Origin: Vreelandella andesensis | GTDB taxonomy: Bacteria; Pseudomonadota; Gammaproteobacteria; Pseudomonadales; Halomonadaceae | Assembly: GCF_003989795.1 (NCBI RefSeq) | Contig: NZ_RZHG01000015.1 | Coordinates: 1 to 64,000, forward strand | Direction: 5' to 3' | Length of the DNA stretch: 64,000 nt | Shown here: piece after piece, positions 18,084-27,058 of the stretch | Position numbering within the stretch: position 1 is the stretch's first letter | Layout of the letters: each line of letters starts with the position of its first letter | The notes under the pieces: model-generated | What the model was told of the DNA's origin: nothing | Seen by the model: the letters and a program-made list of their open reading frames with translations, nothing else | Databases searched by the model: none | Made by a program: the position numbers and the translations under genes

Positions 18084-19718
18084 TCACGGACTTTTTTCAA
18101 GCTGCTGGCGCAACTGAAACTTCTGAATCTTGCCGGTTGCCGTGGTAGGTAGCGGTCCAAAGATAATCTTTTTGGGTGCCTTGTAGTGGCTGATTTGTTC
18201 GCGACAAAAGCGCATCAAGGTATCCTCGCTCAGCTCGCTACCTGGGCGTAATTGAACGAAGGCGGCGGGGACTTCCCCCCACTTTTCATCGGCCATTGCC
18301 ACAACGGCAACAAACTCGACATCCGGGTGGCGCTGCACGATGTCCTCGACTTCTAGTGAAGAAATATTTTCTCCTCCCGAGATAATCACATCCTTTAACC
18401 GGTCACGAATTTTTATATAACCGTCCGGCTCCATAACGGCTAGGTCACCGGAATGAAACCAACCGCCAGCGAATGCTTCACGCGTGGCAGCGTCATTACG
18501 TAAGTAACCTTTCATGACGATGTTGCCGCGGAACATAATCTCACCGACGGTTTTTCCATCGGCAGGCACTGGCTCCATGGTTTCCGAATTAAAGACTGCC
18601 ATACCTTCCTGAAGCGGATAGGCGACGCCCTGGCGGCCATTTAGCCTAACGCGCTCAGTTAACGAGCACTGCGTCCAATCATCCTGTTTGGCACACACCG
18701 ACGCGGGGCCGTAGGTCTCGGTTAGGCCATAAACATGGGTGAGTTCGATGCCGATTGTTTCCATCCGTTCTAGCACAGAGGCGGGCGGCGCAGCACCGGC
18801 TATCAGCCCAAAGACCTTGTGCTCGATGGGCTCTTTGGCCTCCATCGCGGCATCGGCAATCATGGTATGCACAATCGGTGCGCCACAGTAATGCGTGACG
18901 CCTTGTGCTTTAATCAACATGAGAATGTGTTTGGGATCTACTTTGCGCAGGCAGACACTGGTGCCACCAATCGCGGCCAGCGTCCAGGGAAAGCACCAGC
19001 CGTTGCAGTGAAACATCGGCAGGGTCCACAGGTAGGTCACATTAGCGGGCAGCGTCCAGGAAAGCACATTGCTCACCGCATTAAGGTAAGCGCCACGATG
19101 GTGACTCACCACCCCTTTGGGATTGCCCGTTGTGCCTGAGGTGTAGCCCAAGGAAATGGCATCCCACTCATCGGCAGGCAGTTGCCAGTCTTCCCAAATG
19201 GGCTGGTCAGCTAACAGCGCCTCGTACTCCAGCTCACCCGTAAAGCGCTCGTTGCTCTGACTGGGGTCTGACACATTGATCACTGTGGGTGCTGGCCCTT
19301 CCATCTGGGCCAACGCCTGCTCGACGATATCCACGTATTCGGGGTCAACCAGCAGCAAACGCGAACGGCTATGCGTTAATATGAAAGCCACTGCTTCTGG
19401 GTCCAGCCGGGTATTGATTGCATTAAGCACGGCACCCACCATGGGCACACCAAAATGCGCTTCATACATGGCGGGAATATTCGGCAGCATAACCGCCACT
19501 GTATCCCCCTTAGTAACGCCCATGCGGGTCAACAGCGACGCAAGTTGGCAGCAGCGAGCATACGTCTGGCGCCAGCGATAGCGTACGTCGTTATAAATTA
19601 GCGCTGTGCGATCGGGATAGACCGTTGCCGCTCGACGGATAAAGCTCAGCGGTGACAGCGCGACATGATTCGCCGCGTTTTTATCAAGCGCCTCATTGAA
19701 ATGGCAAATATCACTCAT
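18084..19718 (-). CDS. AMP-forming acyl-CoA synthetase, possibly DmdB-like
   Basis: ANL-superfamily ligase forming an acyl-CoA by way of an acyl-adenylate. Seen: 544 residues, P-loop YTSGTTGNPKG at 192-202, GLTETYGP, the hinge region FHSGDLAVMEPDGYIKIRDR, and catalytic Lys530 in ATGKIQK. The general sequence is of the medium/long-chain and plant-AAE-like group, which also includes 3-methylmercaptopropionate-CoA ligases (DmdB). Because a DmdA-like gene lies upstream in the same run, methylmercaptopropionate is a plausible substrate, but this is inference. ATG at 19718 with AGGGAT eight bases upstream. It is the last gene of the minus-strand cluster. No DmdC/DmdD-like genes are in the window. 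Confidence 0.9.
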   Translation of the reverse strand: MSDICHFNEALDKNAANHVALSPLSFIRRAATVYPDRTALIYNDVRYRWRQTYARCCQLASLLTRMGVTKGDTVAVMLPNIPAMYEAHFGVPMVGAVLNAINTRLDPEAVAFILTHSRSRLLLVDPEYVDIVEQALAQMEGPAPTVINVSDPSQSNERFTGELEYEALLADQPIWEDWQLPADEWDAISLGYTSGTTGNPKGVVSHHRGAYLNAVSNVLSWTLPANVTYLWTLPMFHCNGWCFPWTLAAIGGTSVCLRKVDPKHILMLIKAQGVTHYCGAPIVHTMIADAAMEAKEPIEHKVFGLIAGAAPPASVLERMETIGIELTHVYGLTETYGPASVCAKQDDWTQCSLTERVRLNGRQGVAYPLQEGMAVFNSETMEPVPADGKTVGEIMFRGNIVMKGYLRNDAATREAFAGGWFHSGDLAVMEPDGYIKIRDRLKDVIISGGENISSLEVEDIVQRHPDVEFVAVVAMADEKWGEVPAAFVQLRPGSELSEDTLMRFCREQISHYKAPKKIIFGPLPTTATGKIQKFQLRQQLEKSP

Positions 19719-19816
19719 GGTCTTATCCCTTTTATTGTTAGCAAGGGCTCATCACTTGGCCCTTCAGCCATTCATTGCCGGCTCCCACCGGAAATGGCTA
19801 ATTAAAGCAAGCTACT

Positions 19817-20266
19817 TTACGTTGCATTAATCGTTACTTCGGCAGTCACTGAGTTGCGTATAAAACAGCTGTTATGGGCTTTGCTGTGAATATTGCTAAT
19901 GGTCTCCTGGTCCGGCACTTTATCGCCACCAAAGGTGATGCGTGGTGATAGCTCAATACGCGTAATTGCCATCCCCTGTTTGCCATTACGTTCCAGATAG
20001 CCTTTCGGGTCATCCTGATAGGACGCCACCTGAAAGCCCTGCATTTCGGCAATAGCCAGAAAAAACAGCATATGGCAACTGGAAACGGCACTGATCAGCA
20101 TCTGTTCTGGGTCAGCACAGTTGGCGTCCCCTTTGAATTCAACCGACGCGGAAACTGCCACCTCCTGATTGCCCTTCAGGCTTACACTGTGGTTACGTGA
20201 ATAGGTATTAGGTTCGATCGCGTGGGGGGCATGCGTCCAGCTGATGGCGGCTTCATGTACGGACAT
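19817..20266 (-). CDS. OsmC/Ohr family protein
   Basis: Predicted peroxidase-type protein of 149 residues that would reduce organic hydroperoxides using a cysteine pair. Seen: Cys64 in AVSSCHMLFFL and Cys134 in HNSCFIRNSV, the two conserved positions of the family, with the expected beta/alpha layout between them. The YfcD/OsmC-like subgroup is likely, not classical Ohr. ATG at 20266 with AAGGAG eight bases upstream. It sits 53 bases after folD and 98 before the acyl-CoA synthetase, so it probably travels with the demethylation cluster; its contribution there is unknown (perhaps protection from a reactive sulfur or peroxide by-product). Confidence 0.88.
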   Translation of the reverse strand: MSVHEAAISWTHAPHAIEPNTYSRNHSVSLKGNQEVAVSASVEFKGDANCADPEQMLISAVSSCHMLFFLAIAEMQGFQVASYQDDPKGYLERNGKQGMAITRIELSPRITFGGDKVPDQETISNIHSKAHNSCFIRNSVTAEVTINAT

Positions 20267-20319
20267 AACGGCAACTCCTTAATTGTTTTAGTTACTTTCA
20301 ATGTAAACATAGCGACATG

Positions 20320-21210
20320 CTAGCCATTGGCAGCCATAGCACCGTGCTCCACCGACAGCTGACGCGTTACGGCTCGCGTCGTATTCAGCAGCAGGCAGGC
20401 TATTGTCATCGGGCCGACGCCTCCAGGTACCGGCGAAATGGCACCGGCAACCTGAGAAACCGCTTCAAATGCCACATCACCAACGAGTTTGCGCTTACCC
20501 TCGATCTCGATAGCGTTAATACCAACATCAATCACCGTTGCCCCTGGTTTTATCCAGTCAGCGTCTATGAGCTCTCTGCGACCAGCTGCAGCAATAACGA
20601 TATCAGCATGACGGCATAGGGATTCAATATCCCGAGTACGGGAGTGAACAATGGTGACCGTGCAGTTGGCCTGCAAAAGCAGCATTGCCATTGGCTTACC
20701 TACGATGTTGGAGCGGCCGACCACTACCGCATGTTTACCGCTCAAGTCAGGGTGAGCTTGGTGCAGCATGATCATGCAGCCCTGGGGCGTGCATGGCACT
20801 AACGTATCGCGTCCGGCAGCGAGCGCCCCAACGTTTAGCGGATGAAAGCCATCAACATCCTTATCGGGATGAATCGAGGCGATGACGGCGTCTTCATCCA
20901 GCTGGTCAGGCAAGGGTAGCTGTACCAAAATACCGTGCACTTGAGCGTCATCATTTAGCGCATCAATCAGCTGCGCTAATTCATTCTGGGTCGTGTTGGC
21001 ATCAAGCAGATACTCTTTGGAACCAATGCCCACCTCTCTGGCACGCTTTATTTTGTTTCTCACATATACTTGGCTAGCAGGGTCTTCACCTACCAAAACC
21101 ACGGCCAGTGTCGGTACGATGCCATGCTCATCCTTAAGTAACGCAACGTCTGAAGCCACCTGTTGCAACACCTGAGCTGAAAGCGCTTTGCCATCTATTA
21201 TCTGAGCCAT
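20320..21210 (-). CDS. folD: Bifunctional methylene-THF dehydrogenase/methenyl-THF cyclohydrolase FolD
   Basis: Oxidises 5,10-methylene-THF with NADP and hydrolyses the methenyl form to 10-formyl-THF. Seen: 296 residues with the YVRNKIK motif (Tyr49, Lys53, the catalytic pair), [13 protein letters not shown], the [17 protein letters not shown] nucleotide-binding stretch and [10 protein letters not shown] near the C terminus. Starts at ATG 21210, 16 bases after purU. It is also a housekeeping enzyme; here its place between purU and the other folate genes suggests a dedicated copy for oxidising methyl groups. Whether another folD exists elsewhere cannot be known from this window. Confidence 0.97.
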   Translation of the reverse strand: MAQIIDGKALSAQVLQQVASDVALLKDEHGIVPTLAVVLVGEDPASQVYVRNKIKRAREVGIGSKEYLLDANTTQNELAQLIDALNDDAQVHGILVQLPLPDQLDEDAVIASIHPDKDVDGFHPLNVGALAAGRDTLVPCTPQGCMIMLHQAHPDLSGKHAVVVGRSNIVGKPMAMLLLQANCTVTIVHSRTRDIESLCRHADIVIAAAGRRELIDADWIKPGATVIDVGINAIEIEGKRKLVGDVAFEAVSQVAGAISPVPGGVGPMTIACLLLNTTRAVTRQLSVEHGAMAANG

Positions 21211-21226
21211 AAGGTTCCCACTGCTG

Positions 21227-22102
21227 CTATTTGAAAATCACGGTTTTGTCGCTTGATAGAAAAATGCGGCGCTCTGCGTGCAACTTAACGGCACGTGTTA
21301 GCGCCATCGTTTCAGTATCGCGGCCTAGCGCAACCAACTCTTCTGGGTAATAGGCGTGGTCGACCGGTTGCACCGATTGTTCGATTATCGGCCCTTCATC
21401 TAGGTCAGCAGTCACATAATGTGCCGTGGCACCAATCAACTTGACCCCACGATCAAACGCCTGATGATAAGGTTTGGCCCCTTTAAAACCGGGTAAAAAT
21501 GAATGATGAATATTAATCGCACGGCCATGGAGCTGATGGCACAGCTGATCAGAGAGAATTTGCATATAACGCGCCAGGATCACTAGCTCAGTGTCTGTCT
21601 CGTTGACCAGCTTCATCAGCTCTGCTTCTTGTGCTGGCTTGTTTTCTTGTGTGATGGGCAGATAAACAAAGCGAATACCCTCCCGCTCAGCGATAGGCCG
21701 AAGATCTAGATGGTTGGAAACCACTGCGCTAATTTCAATATTCAGCTCGCCTTTACGGTGACGATAAAGAAGATCGAGCAAACAGTGATCAAAGCGGGAT
21801 ACCATTATTAATACCCGCGCTGGGCGATCAGCCTCATACATCTGCCACACCAGGCCAAGCCTATCGGCAAGTTCTACAAATCCTGCTTGTATTTGCGTAA
21901 AAGAAGCGCGGGCATTTGGCAGAATATTGAACACGGTACGCATGAAAAACTGCCCGGTAATTTTGTCGTCAAACTGGGACAGCTCGCTGATATTACAGCC
22001 ATGCTCTGCCAAGTAAGAGGTGACGCCCGCAACAATCCCTGGTCGCGTTTCGCATCTAACCGTTAGCACAAAGTGGTTGGTGTGATCCTGAGTTTTTGTC
22101 AC
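21227..22102 (-). CDS. purU: Formyltetrahydrofolate deformylase
   Basis: Hydrolyses 10-formyl-THF to formate and THF, regenerating free folate. Seen: 291 residues with an N-terminal ACT domain ([19 protein letters not shown]) and a C-terminal formyltransferase-fold domain holding [19 protein letters not shown] and [18 protein letters not shown], the catalytic Asn/His/Asp set. Start is GTG at 22102 with AGG about nine bases upstream; TATTTATTTATATAGG just ahead could include a -10. It follows metF by 115 bases. In THF-dependent demethylation gene sets PurU is the usual exit step that releases the carbon as formate. Confidence 0.96.
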   Translation of the reverse strand: MTKTQDHTNHFVLTVRCETRPGIVAGVTSYLAEHGCNISELSQFDDKITGQFFMRTVFNILPNARASFTQIQAGFVELADRLGLVWQMYEADRPARVLIMVSRFDHCLLDLLYRHRKGELNIEISAVVSNHLDLRPIAEREGIRFVYLPITQENKPAQEAELMKLVNETDTELVILARYMQILSDQLCHQLHGRAINIHHSFLPGFKGAKPYHQAFDRGVKLIGATAHYVTADLDEGPIIEQSVQPVDHAYYPEELVALGRDTETMALTRAVKLHAERRIFLSSDKTVIFK

Positions 22103-22217
22103 AACAGAGAGCCTATATAAATAAATAGTCAGAAATCGCGTTGCTTAGCTTCCTGCTAAAGCGGTCTTTGCTTCGAAGAAAAATTAGCAACATTCGTTTC
22201 GCATTTACGCCCATTCT

Positions 22218-23267
22218 TCACTCGTGGCCGAATCCCGCCGCTAATTTGTGCTGTTCACCACGTTGCTGTTCACCACGTTGCTGTTCGCTATCGGGCACCC
22301 ATGGTCGTCGTTCATCCAACACGCCAGATTTCTTAATGATGTCGGCAACCGCTGATTCCTGGCGATGCGCCATGACATGAACCCCGCTAACGCCTTGTAT
22401 CTCCCGCAGCTGTTGAATCATTTCGATACATATCTGCCGCCCCTCTTCCTTCTGATCCTGCGCCCCTTCCAAACGCTTGATCACCGCGTCAGGAATATGC
22501 ACGCCAGGCACGTGACTACGCATCCAGTTTGCAGCACGAGCCGATGCCAACGGACCAACACCGGGCAAAATAAAGCATTTTTCGAGCAGCCCCAGGTCTC
22601 GGGAGCGGGCCATAAACGTTTCAAACTGAGGTAGGTCGAAGCAGTACTGCGTTTGGATGAATTGCGCTCCTGCGGCAATTTTTTTTGCCAACCGATAAGG
22701 TCGGAAATCCTGAGGCGGTACAAATGGGTTCTCGGCCGCCCCCAGAAATACCCGAGGCGGATCACTTATTTTGCGCCCGCTAACAAACGTTTTTTTGTCA
22801 CGCAACCCGACGATGACGTCTAGCAAAGACATGGAATCGAGATCAAACACTGGCTTGGCTTCTGGGTGATCTCCAACCTGCACGCCATCGCCGGTTAAGC
22901 ACAAAATATTGTTGACCCCCAACGCAGCGGCCCCAAGCACATCGCCTTGAATGGCAATTCGATTTCTATCTCGACAGGAGATCTGCATCACCGTGTCGTA
23001 ACCCACCCGTGATAACAGCGCGCACATTGCCACGCTCGACATATGGCAGTTGGCGCCAGAGCCATCTGTGGCATTCATGCTATCCACGTAACCGTCAAAG
23101 ACCCGCGCACGCGCATACACATCTTCTGGGTTCGCCGAGTCGGGAGGAGCCAGTTCACTGGTAACCGCGAAATAGCCAGCTTTTAATACCCGCTCCAGGC
23201 GGCTGTTTGAGCTATACGCGGATGCCAGTGTTGCTCGACGACCATCCCCTGTATCGTGATTAATCAT
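22218..23267 (-). CDS. metF: Methylenetetrahydrofolate reductase (MetF-like)
   Basis: TIM-barrel flavoprotein interconverting 5-methyl-THF and 5,10-methylene-THF. Seen: 349 residues from the chosen start; FAVTSELAPPDSANPEDVY, GDGVQVGDHPEAKPVFDLDSMSLL, AQFIQTQYCFDLPQFETF and the LPGVGPLASARAANWM region match the family. ATG at 23267 has AGGAGG six bases upstream; the longer frame (to 23390) would run into the preceding gene. It overlaps that gene by eight bases. The C terminus carries a short QQRGE repeat made by 15-bp direct repeats (22254-22282). In this cluster it probably runs in the oxidative direction. It is not next to methionine genes, which supports a catabolic role. Confidence 0.93.
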   Translation of the reverse strand: MINHDTGDGRRATLASAYSSNSRLERVLKAGYFAVTSELAPPDSANPEDVYARARVFDGYVDSMNATDGSGANCHMSSVAMCALLSRVGYDTVMQISCRDRNRIAIQGDVLGAAALGVNNILCLTGDGVQVGDHPEAKPVFDLDSMSLLDVIVGLRDKKTFVSGRKISDPPRVFLGAAENPFVPPQDFRPYRLAKKIAAGAQFIQTQYCFDLPQFETFMARSRDLGLLEKCFILPGVGPLASARAANWMRSHVPGVHIPDAVIKRLEGAQDQKEEGRQICIEMIQQLREIQGVSGVHVMAHRQESAVADIIKKSGVLDERRPWVPDSEQQRGEQQRGEQHKLAAGFGHE

Positions 23268-23742
23268 CACGTCCCTCCTGCTTATGTTGAGAGGCAGCAT
23301 CCGTCGCTTGACGTGCCACCCGCAGCCAGGAGGAGCTACCCTGCAGACGGTGATCAATGGGTAACTGCACGGCGTGTATGGCGTCGCCACTTTTCATTTT
23401 CTTACTGCCTTCCCAAGCATCTACCCAAACACAGCGCTTTTCGGGCAGCACTTCACAATGACCATTTTGCAGAACGCCGCCACAGGGTCCGTTACGCATG
23501 CTTTTAGGGCAATTCATTGGGCAGGACATGCCCGTAGAACTAAGAATACATTGACCGCACATCTTGCAATCGAACAGCAGCTCCTTGGAAAATTTTTCCA
23601 ACTTACTGACCGGCTTTTCTACACGCGGGTACCCCACCTTGTTCCATAGCGGGGCAAGCTTGATGACCACCGGTTCAAACGTTCGATAAACAACCTCAAA
23701 AAACCTGGCGTTGCGCACGACCCAACGACGAATGGAATACAT
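23260..23742 (-). CDS. MTHFR_C (MetV-like) protein, partner of MetF
   Basis: Small protein of 160 residues with the MTHFR_C domain. Seen: a Cys-rich centre with CKMCGQC (Cys59, 62, 65), SCPMNCPK (Cys74, 78) and NGPCGG (Cys87), plus Cys96. Known: in acetogens the related MetV pairs with MetF in methylene-THF reductase complexes and carries metal/cluster-binding cysteines. Here it overlaps metF by eight bases, so the two are probably made in equal amounts. The ATG at 23742 was chosen because AGGAG lies seven bases upstream; a TTG 12 codons earlier has no such signal. A role in electron transfer for oxidising methyl-THF is inference. Confidence 0.85.
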   Translation of the reverse strand: MYSIRRWVVRNARFFEVVYRTFEPVVIKLAPLWNKVGYPRVEKPVSKLEKFSKELLFDCKMCGQCILSSTGMSCPMNCPKSMRNGPCGGVLQNGHCEVLPEKRCVWVDAWEGSKKMKSGDAIHAVQLPIDHRLQGSSSWLRVARQATDAASQHKQEGRDD

Positions 23743-23804
23743 AAAGCGCTCCTGTGACTGCGATGCGAACTTGGGCAACCCCGCCCTTGGTCAGGCGCTG
23801 GCAT

Positions 23805-24983
23805 CTATGCAGATACCGCGAGCTGCTTTTTAGGGTCAAAGAAAGGCTTCTCAACAACCACTGCCCGAGCAGGCCCACTCGCGGTAAGAACTTCCAACTC
23901 AGTACCGAGCTCGGCGTTCTCAATCGACACCATCGCCAACGCAATATTCTGCTCTAGGCGTGGTGAGTAGACGGCTGAGGTTACCTTACCCACAGTCTCT
24001 CCATTTCGCTCAATCGGCCAGAAAGTAGTATTGGGTCTTTTTAGAGGTGCTGCATCGATCCAAAGCCCGACCTGTTTGCGACTCACGCCCTGGGTCTGAA
24101 TACGCTGCAAAGCGGCTTTGCCAATAAAGTCAGCGGGCATTTCAAGGCTCACCAGACGATCCAATCCCAGCTCAAAAGGATTCGTCTTCATATCAGCATC
24201 AGCATGATAGGAAAGCATGCCGCCTTCGACACGTCGGATCGTCGACGTATGGCCAGGCTGCAAACCGAAGGGCTGCCCAGCCGTCATGATGGTTTCCCAG
24301 AGTTCATCTCCCCGCGAACCATCACGCAGGTATAGCTCATAGCCCAATTCACTCGACCAGCCGGTACGTGAAACAATCAACGGAATACCATTGATTTCCA
24401 TTTCATTCAGCCAGTAGTAGCGCATTTCCTTAATACTATCGCCAAACAGCGCATGCATGACGTCACCTGAGCGTGGCCCTTGCAATTGCAAAGGCGACAC
24501 ATCCGGCTCGCTGATCATGACGTCCAGACCAGAGTTAACGGCCAACCCCTGAGCCCAAAGTAGGATGTCACTGTCGGCCAGCGAGATCCAGAAGTGGTTC
24601 TCTGCCAGTTTCAGCAGAATCGGGTCATTCAGAATGCCGCCGTCAATATTGGTCATCAGAATATATTTACACTGCCCAACGGCCATGCTGGACAGGTCGC
24701 GCGGGGTCATCAGCTGCATGAATTGCGCAGCATCTGGGCCGGTGATTTCTACCTGACGTTCGGCCGCCACGTCACACAAGATGGCACCATTGACTAGGTT
24801 CCAGAAATTCTGTTCCGGGTCACCGAAATCACGCGGAATGTACATGTGGTTGTAGACGGAAAAGGCCTTGGCGCCCCAGCGAACGGTCGCGTCGAAATAA
24901 GGCGACTTACGGATCTGGGTACCAAAACCAAATTCGTCCTGTTTGTTGATGCTGACCACGGTGTTTAATGTCACGTTTGGCAT
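23805..24983 (-). CDS. GcvT-fold THF-dependent demethylase, DmdA-like
   Basis: Predicted to move a methyl group from a small substrate to THF. Seen: 392 residues with the GcvT fold; the run TPRDLSSMAVGQCKYILM, GGILNDPILLKLAENHFWIS, ISEPDVSPLQLQGP and GWSSELGYELYLRDG resembles DMSP demethylase DmdA more than glycine-cleavage T protein, and it lacks LigM-type features. The start at 24983 has AAGGTGG upstream; the longer frame to 25061 has none. Substrate is inferred: DMSP is the first guess because of the acyl-CoA synthetase in the same run, but glycine betaine-like or methoxylated compounds are possible. GcvT family membership is certain, DmdA function is not. Confidence 0.8.
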   Translation of the reverse strand: MPNVTLNTVVSINKQDEFGFGTQIRKSPYFDATVRWGAKAFSVYNHMYIPRDFGDPEQNFWNLVNGAILCDVAAERQVEITGPDAAQFMQLMTPRDLSSMAVGQCKYILMTNIDGGILNDPILLKLAENHFWISLADSDILLWAQGLAVNSGLDVMISEPDVSPLQLQGPRSGDVMHALFGDSIKEMRYYWLNEMEINGIPLIVSRTGWSSELGYELYLRDGSRGDELWETIMTAGQPFGLQPGHTSTIRRVEGGMLSYHADADMKTNPFELGLDRLVSLEMPADFIGKAALQRIQTQGVSRKQVGLWIDAAPLKRPNTTFWPIERNGETVGKVTSAVYSPRLEQNIALAMVSIENAELGTELEVLTASGPARAVVVEKPFFDPKKQLAVSA

Positions 24984-25056
24984 GCTAACCACCTTATTGT
25001 TGTAGTGTTTTAAATACTGGCGAACGATAAAGCGTTCGGTGCATGCACTATAGGGG

Positions 25057-25109
25057 GACAAGACTTGTCAGCGCGGCCTAAAAAGTCGTTTTGGAAAGTC
25101 TGAACAGAC
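25057..25109. promoter_or_regulatory. Two palindromes upstream of the DmdA-like gene
   Basis: GACAAG-A-CTTGTC (25057-25069) is a perfect 13-base palindrome, and GTCTG-AA-CAGAC (25098-25109) a second one, 29 bases further upstream. On the minus strand TATAGT (25053-25048) follows the first palindrome and would fit a -10, which would put the palindrome exactly in the -35/-10 spacer; no good -35 is visible. They are candidate operators for the adjacent Lrp/AsnC regulator or another protein. Confidence 0.4.
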
Positions 25110-25238
25110 CAAGTTTTGATGGCTTTTCAATAGAGGAGGATACGGCTTGTTTAATCGTCGTGTTTGGCGGGACTAATTGACGGGGATATAGGGATAGCAG
25201 AACAAAAAACCGTCGTAAAGCTGTCGTTGTCACGGTGC

Positions 25239-25730
25239 TCAACGGCGCTTATCTATCATCAAACAAGCGAGATTCAACTGGGTCGATTTTACTTCTCTGG
25301 TGGTGATATAGGTCATATAACGTTCCACCCCTAGCTCAGCGGCAAGGAGATCATCCATCACCTGCTGAAACGCGGATAAATTGGGGGTCACCACTTTCAA
25401 AACATAATCCACCCCACCCCCTGTCGCAATACACTCGATGATTTCATCGACTTGATTGATATAACGCTCAAAGCGCTCAAACGCCGATTTTTGATGTTCC
25501 TTAAGGGAAACAGTGACGACCACCTTTGAGGCGTTGGCGATTTGATTGAGTGCAATGTCGGCATGGTAGCCGCGTATAAGCCCCGCCTCCTTTAAACGGG
25601 TGTAACGCACCCAGCAAGGCGTCGGAGAAAGGTTGACCAGCTCTGACAGTTTTATTTTGCTGAGCGGCCCATGCTGTTGCAACGCACAAAGAATACGAAT
25701 GTCAGCGGCATCAATAACTGTTTTTTTCAT
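25239..25730 (-). CDS. Lrp/AsnC family transcriptional regulator
   Basis: DNA-binding regulator of 163 residues that probably responds to an amino acid or related small ligand. Seen: N-terminal winged helix (ADIRILCALQQHGPLSKIKLSELVNLSPTPCWVR) with the typical LSPTPCW recognition helix, then the RAM/ligand-binding domain with ECIATGGGVDYVLKVVTPNL, which carries the G.(Y/D)(D/Y) ligand loop. It lies upstream of the demethylase on the same strand with a 255-base gap that holds two palindromes. It is likely to control the cluster or itself. Start ATG at 25730 has only a weak SD. Confidence 0.92.
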   Translation of the reverse strand: MKKTVIDAADIRILCALQQHGPLSKIKLSELVNLSPTPCWVRYTRLKEAGLIRGYHADIALNQIANASKVVVTVSLKEHQKSAFERFERYINQVDEIIECIATGGGVDYVLKVVTPNLSAFQQVMDDLLAAELGVERYMTYITTREVKSTQLNLACLMIDKRR

Positions 25731-25984
25731 TGACTTTCAGCTCTACATAATTGGCAGTAATAGCCCGATAGGTGCCAGCACAAAACAACAGCCGCATCCT
25801 AGTTTTTTATCACCAACCTCATCGCTAAGTAACTATTGACTCGCCTAGCGACAAGCTATCAATCGATATTATTTTAGCGTCTCTTAACTATATCTTGATC
25901 ACTCTTTACGACGAAACATGTAAGGTTGACGACAGTGCAGCCACTAACTGGCACTGCAAAACATATAACGACACGGATGAGGCT

Positions 25985-27034
25985 ATGCCAACCCTTTTAG
26001 AGGCGCGCTTGCAAGCACTGGAAAGCACTCTGCAACAAGCAAATATCACTTATCAATCACTTTCACCAATGGCGGATACCGGGCTTGCACACGATCATGT
26101 GTGGATTCATCGCGACGGCGATGACTGGGTCGCCCGACTCCCCAAACAGAGCCAGATGAACCTGGCACCCGCGGAAAACTTGGCCTATGAAGCCGCGTGC
26201 TACGAACGCGCCAGCCAGGGCGGACATATGCCGTGCCTGCATGGCATTTTACCCGTGTGCGACGCCCTGCCCCGCGGCGGATTATTGGTGGAGGCCATTG
26301 AAGGCCGGCTGGCGCAGCTGCCGGAAGATTTACCGCGTATCGCCGAGGCGCTGGCCAGCTTGCACCAGTTGCCGTTGCCAAGCCAATCCGCCCCGCTGCT
26401 GGCTCCCAGTGATCCGTGGCAGGCCATGCGCGAAGAAATTAACCGCCAAGCCGAATGGCTGGAAAAGGCCGATTTAAGCGTCGATGTCATTGCCCGTGTC
26501 CGCGATGAACTAGAAGCACTACCTGCCACGCTGCCCGATACTCAGCGCTGCCTGATTAGCTTCGATACGCATCCCGGCAACTTTTTAATCACTGAAGAGG
26601 GTCGCGCGATTCTGGTAGATCTGGAGAAATGTCGCTATGGCCTACCGGGTATCGATTTAGCTCACACCTCGCTTTACACCTCGACCACCTGGGACCTTAA
26701 CAGCCAGGCAGTGCTAACCCTGGATGAAGTCGCCTCTTTTTATCAACGTTGGCAAGCACGAATGAGCCAAATGCAAAAGGGCGAAACACCGAGCGCGGAA
26801 ACACTGATCGCCTGCCGTCGTGCCACCTGGTTATGGTCGCTGACCTGGTGTGCTAAGTGGCGCGCTCAACATCTAAACCGCCAGGATGCCGAGCGGCGTG
26901 GTGAAGATTGGTCGGCAGAACTCACCGATGCTGCCGTCATTGCCCATGTCCGCGACCGGGTCGAGCACTATTTATCTCTGCCTATTATTCAGCATGTTCA
27001 TAATGAACTTATCGGCCTAAAAGCGTCTCTATAA
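25985..27034 (+). CDS. Phosphotransferase family protein (APH/choline-kinase fold)
   Basis: Predicted kinase-like protein of 349 residues. Seen: VWIHRDGDDWVARLPK near the N terminus, catalytic loop FDTHPGNFLITEEGRAILVDLEKCRYG with the HxxxxN pattern and the metal-binding Asp-Leu-Glu, followed by GIDLAHTSLY. This is the aminoglycoside phosphotransferase/choline kinase fold; its substrate is not recognised. ATG at 25985 (MPTLLEARL) was preferred over a TTG 30 codons earlier, although the SD (GGA, six bases) is modest. It begins the plus-strand run leading to the YnjBCD-like transporter, so a phosphorylated solute taken up by that transporter is one possibility. Confidence 0.8.
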   Translation: MPTLLEARLQALESTLQQANITYQSLSPMADTGLAHDHVWIHRDGDDWVARLPKQSQMNLAPAENLAYEAACYERASQGGHMPCLHGILPVCDALPRGGLLVEAIEGRLAQLPEDLPRIAEALASLHQLPLPSQSAPLLAPSDPWQAMREEINRQAEWLEKADLSVDVIARVRDELEALPATLPDTQRCLISFDTHPGNFLITEEGRAILVDLEKCRYGLPGIDLAHTSLYTSTTWDLNSQAVLTLDEVASFYQRWQARMSQMQKGETPSAETLIACRRATWLWSLTWCAKWRAQHLNRQDAERRGEDWSAELTDAAVIAHVRDRVEHYLSLPIIQHVHNELIGLKASL

Positions 27035-27058
27035 GTCGTTGATTCTTCGAGGTGTACA

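Noticed and set aside
22254..22282. Direct 15-bp repeats at the 3' end of metF
   Set aside because: They only encode a QQRGE repeat at the C terminus; no sign of a mobile element or array.
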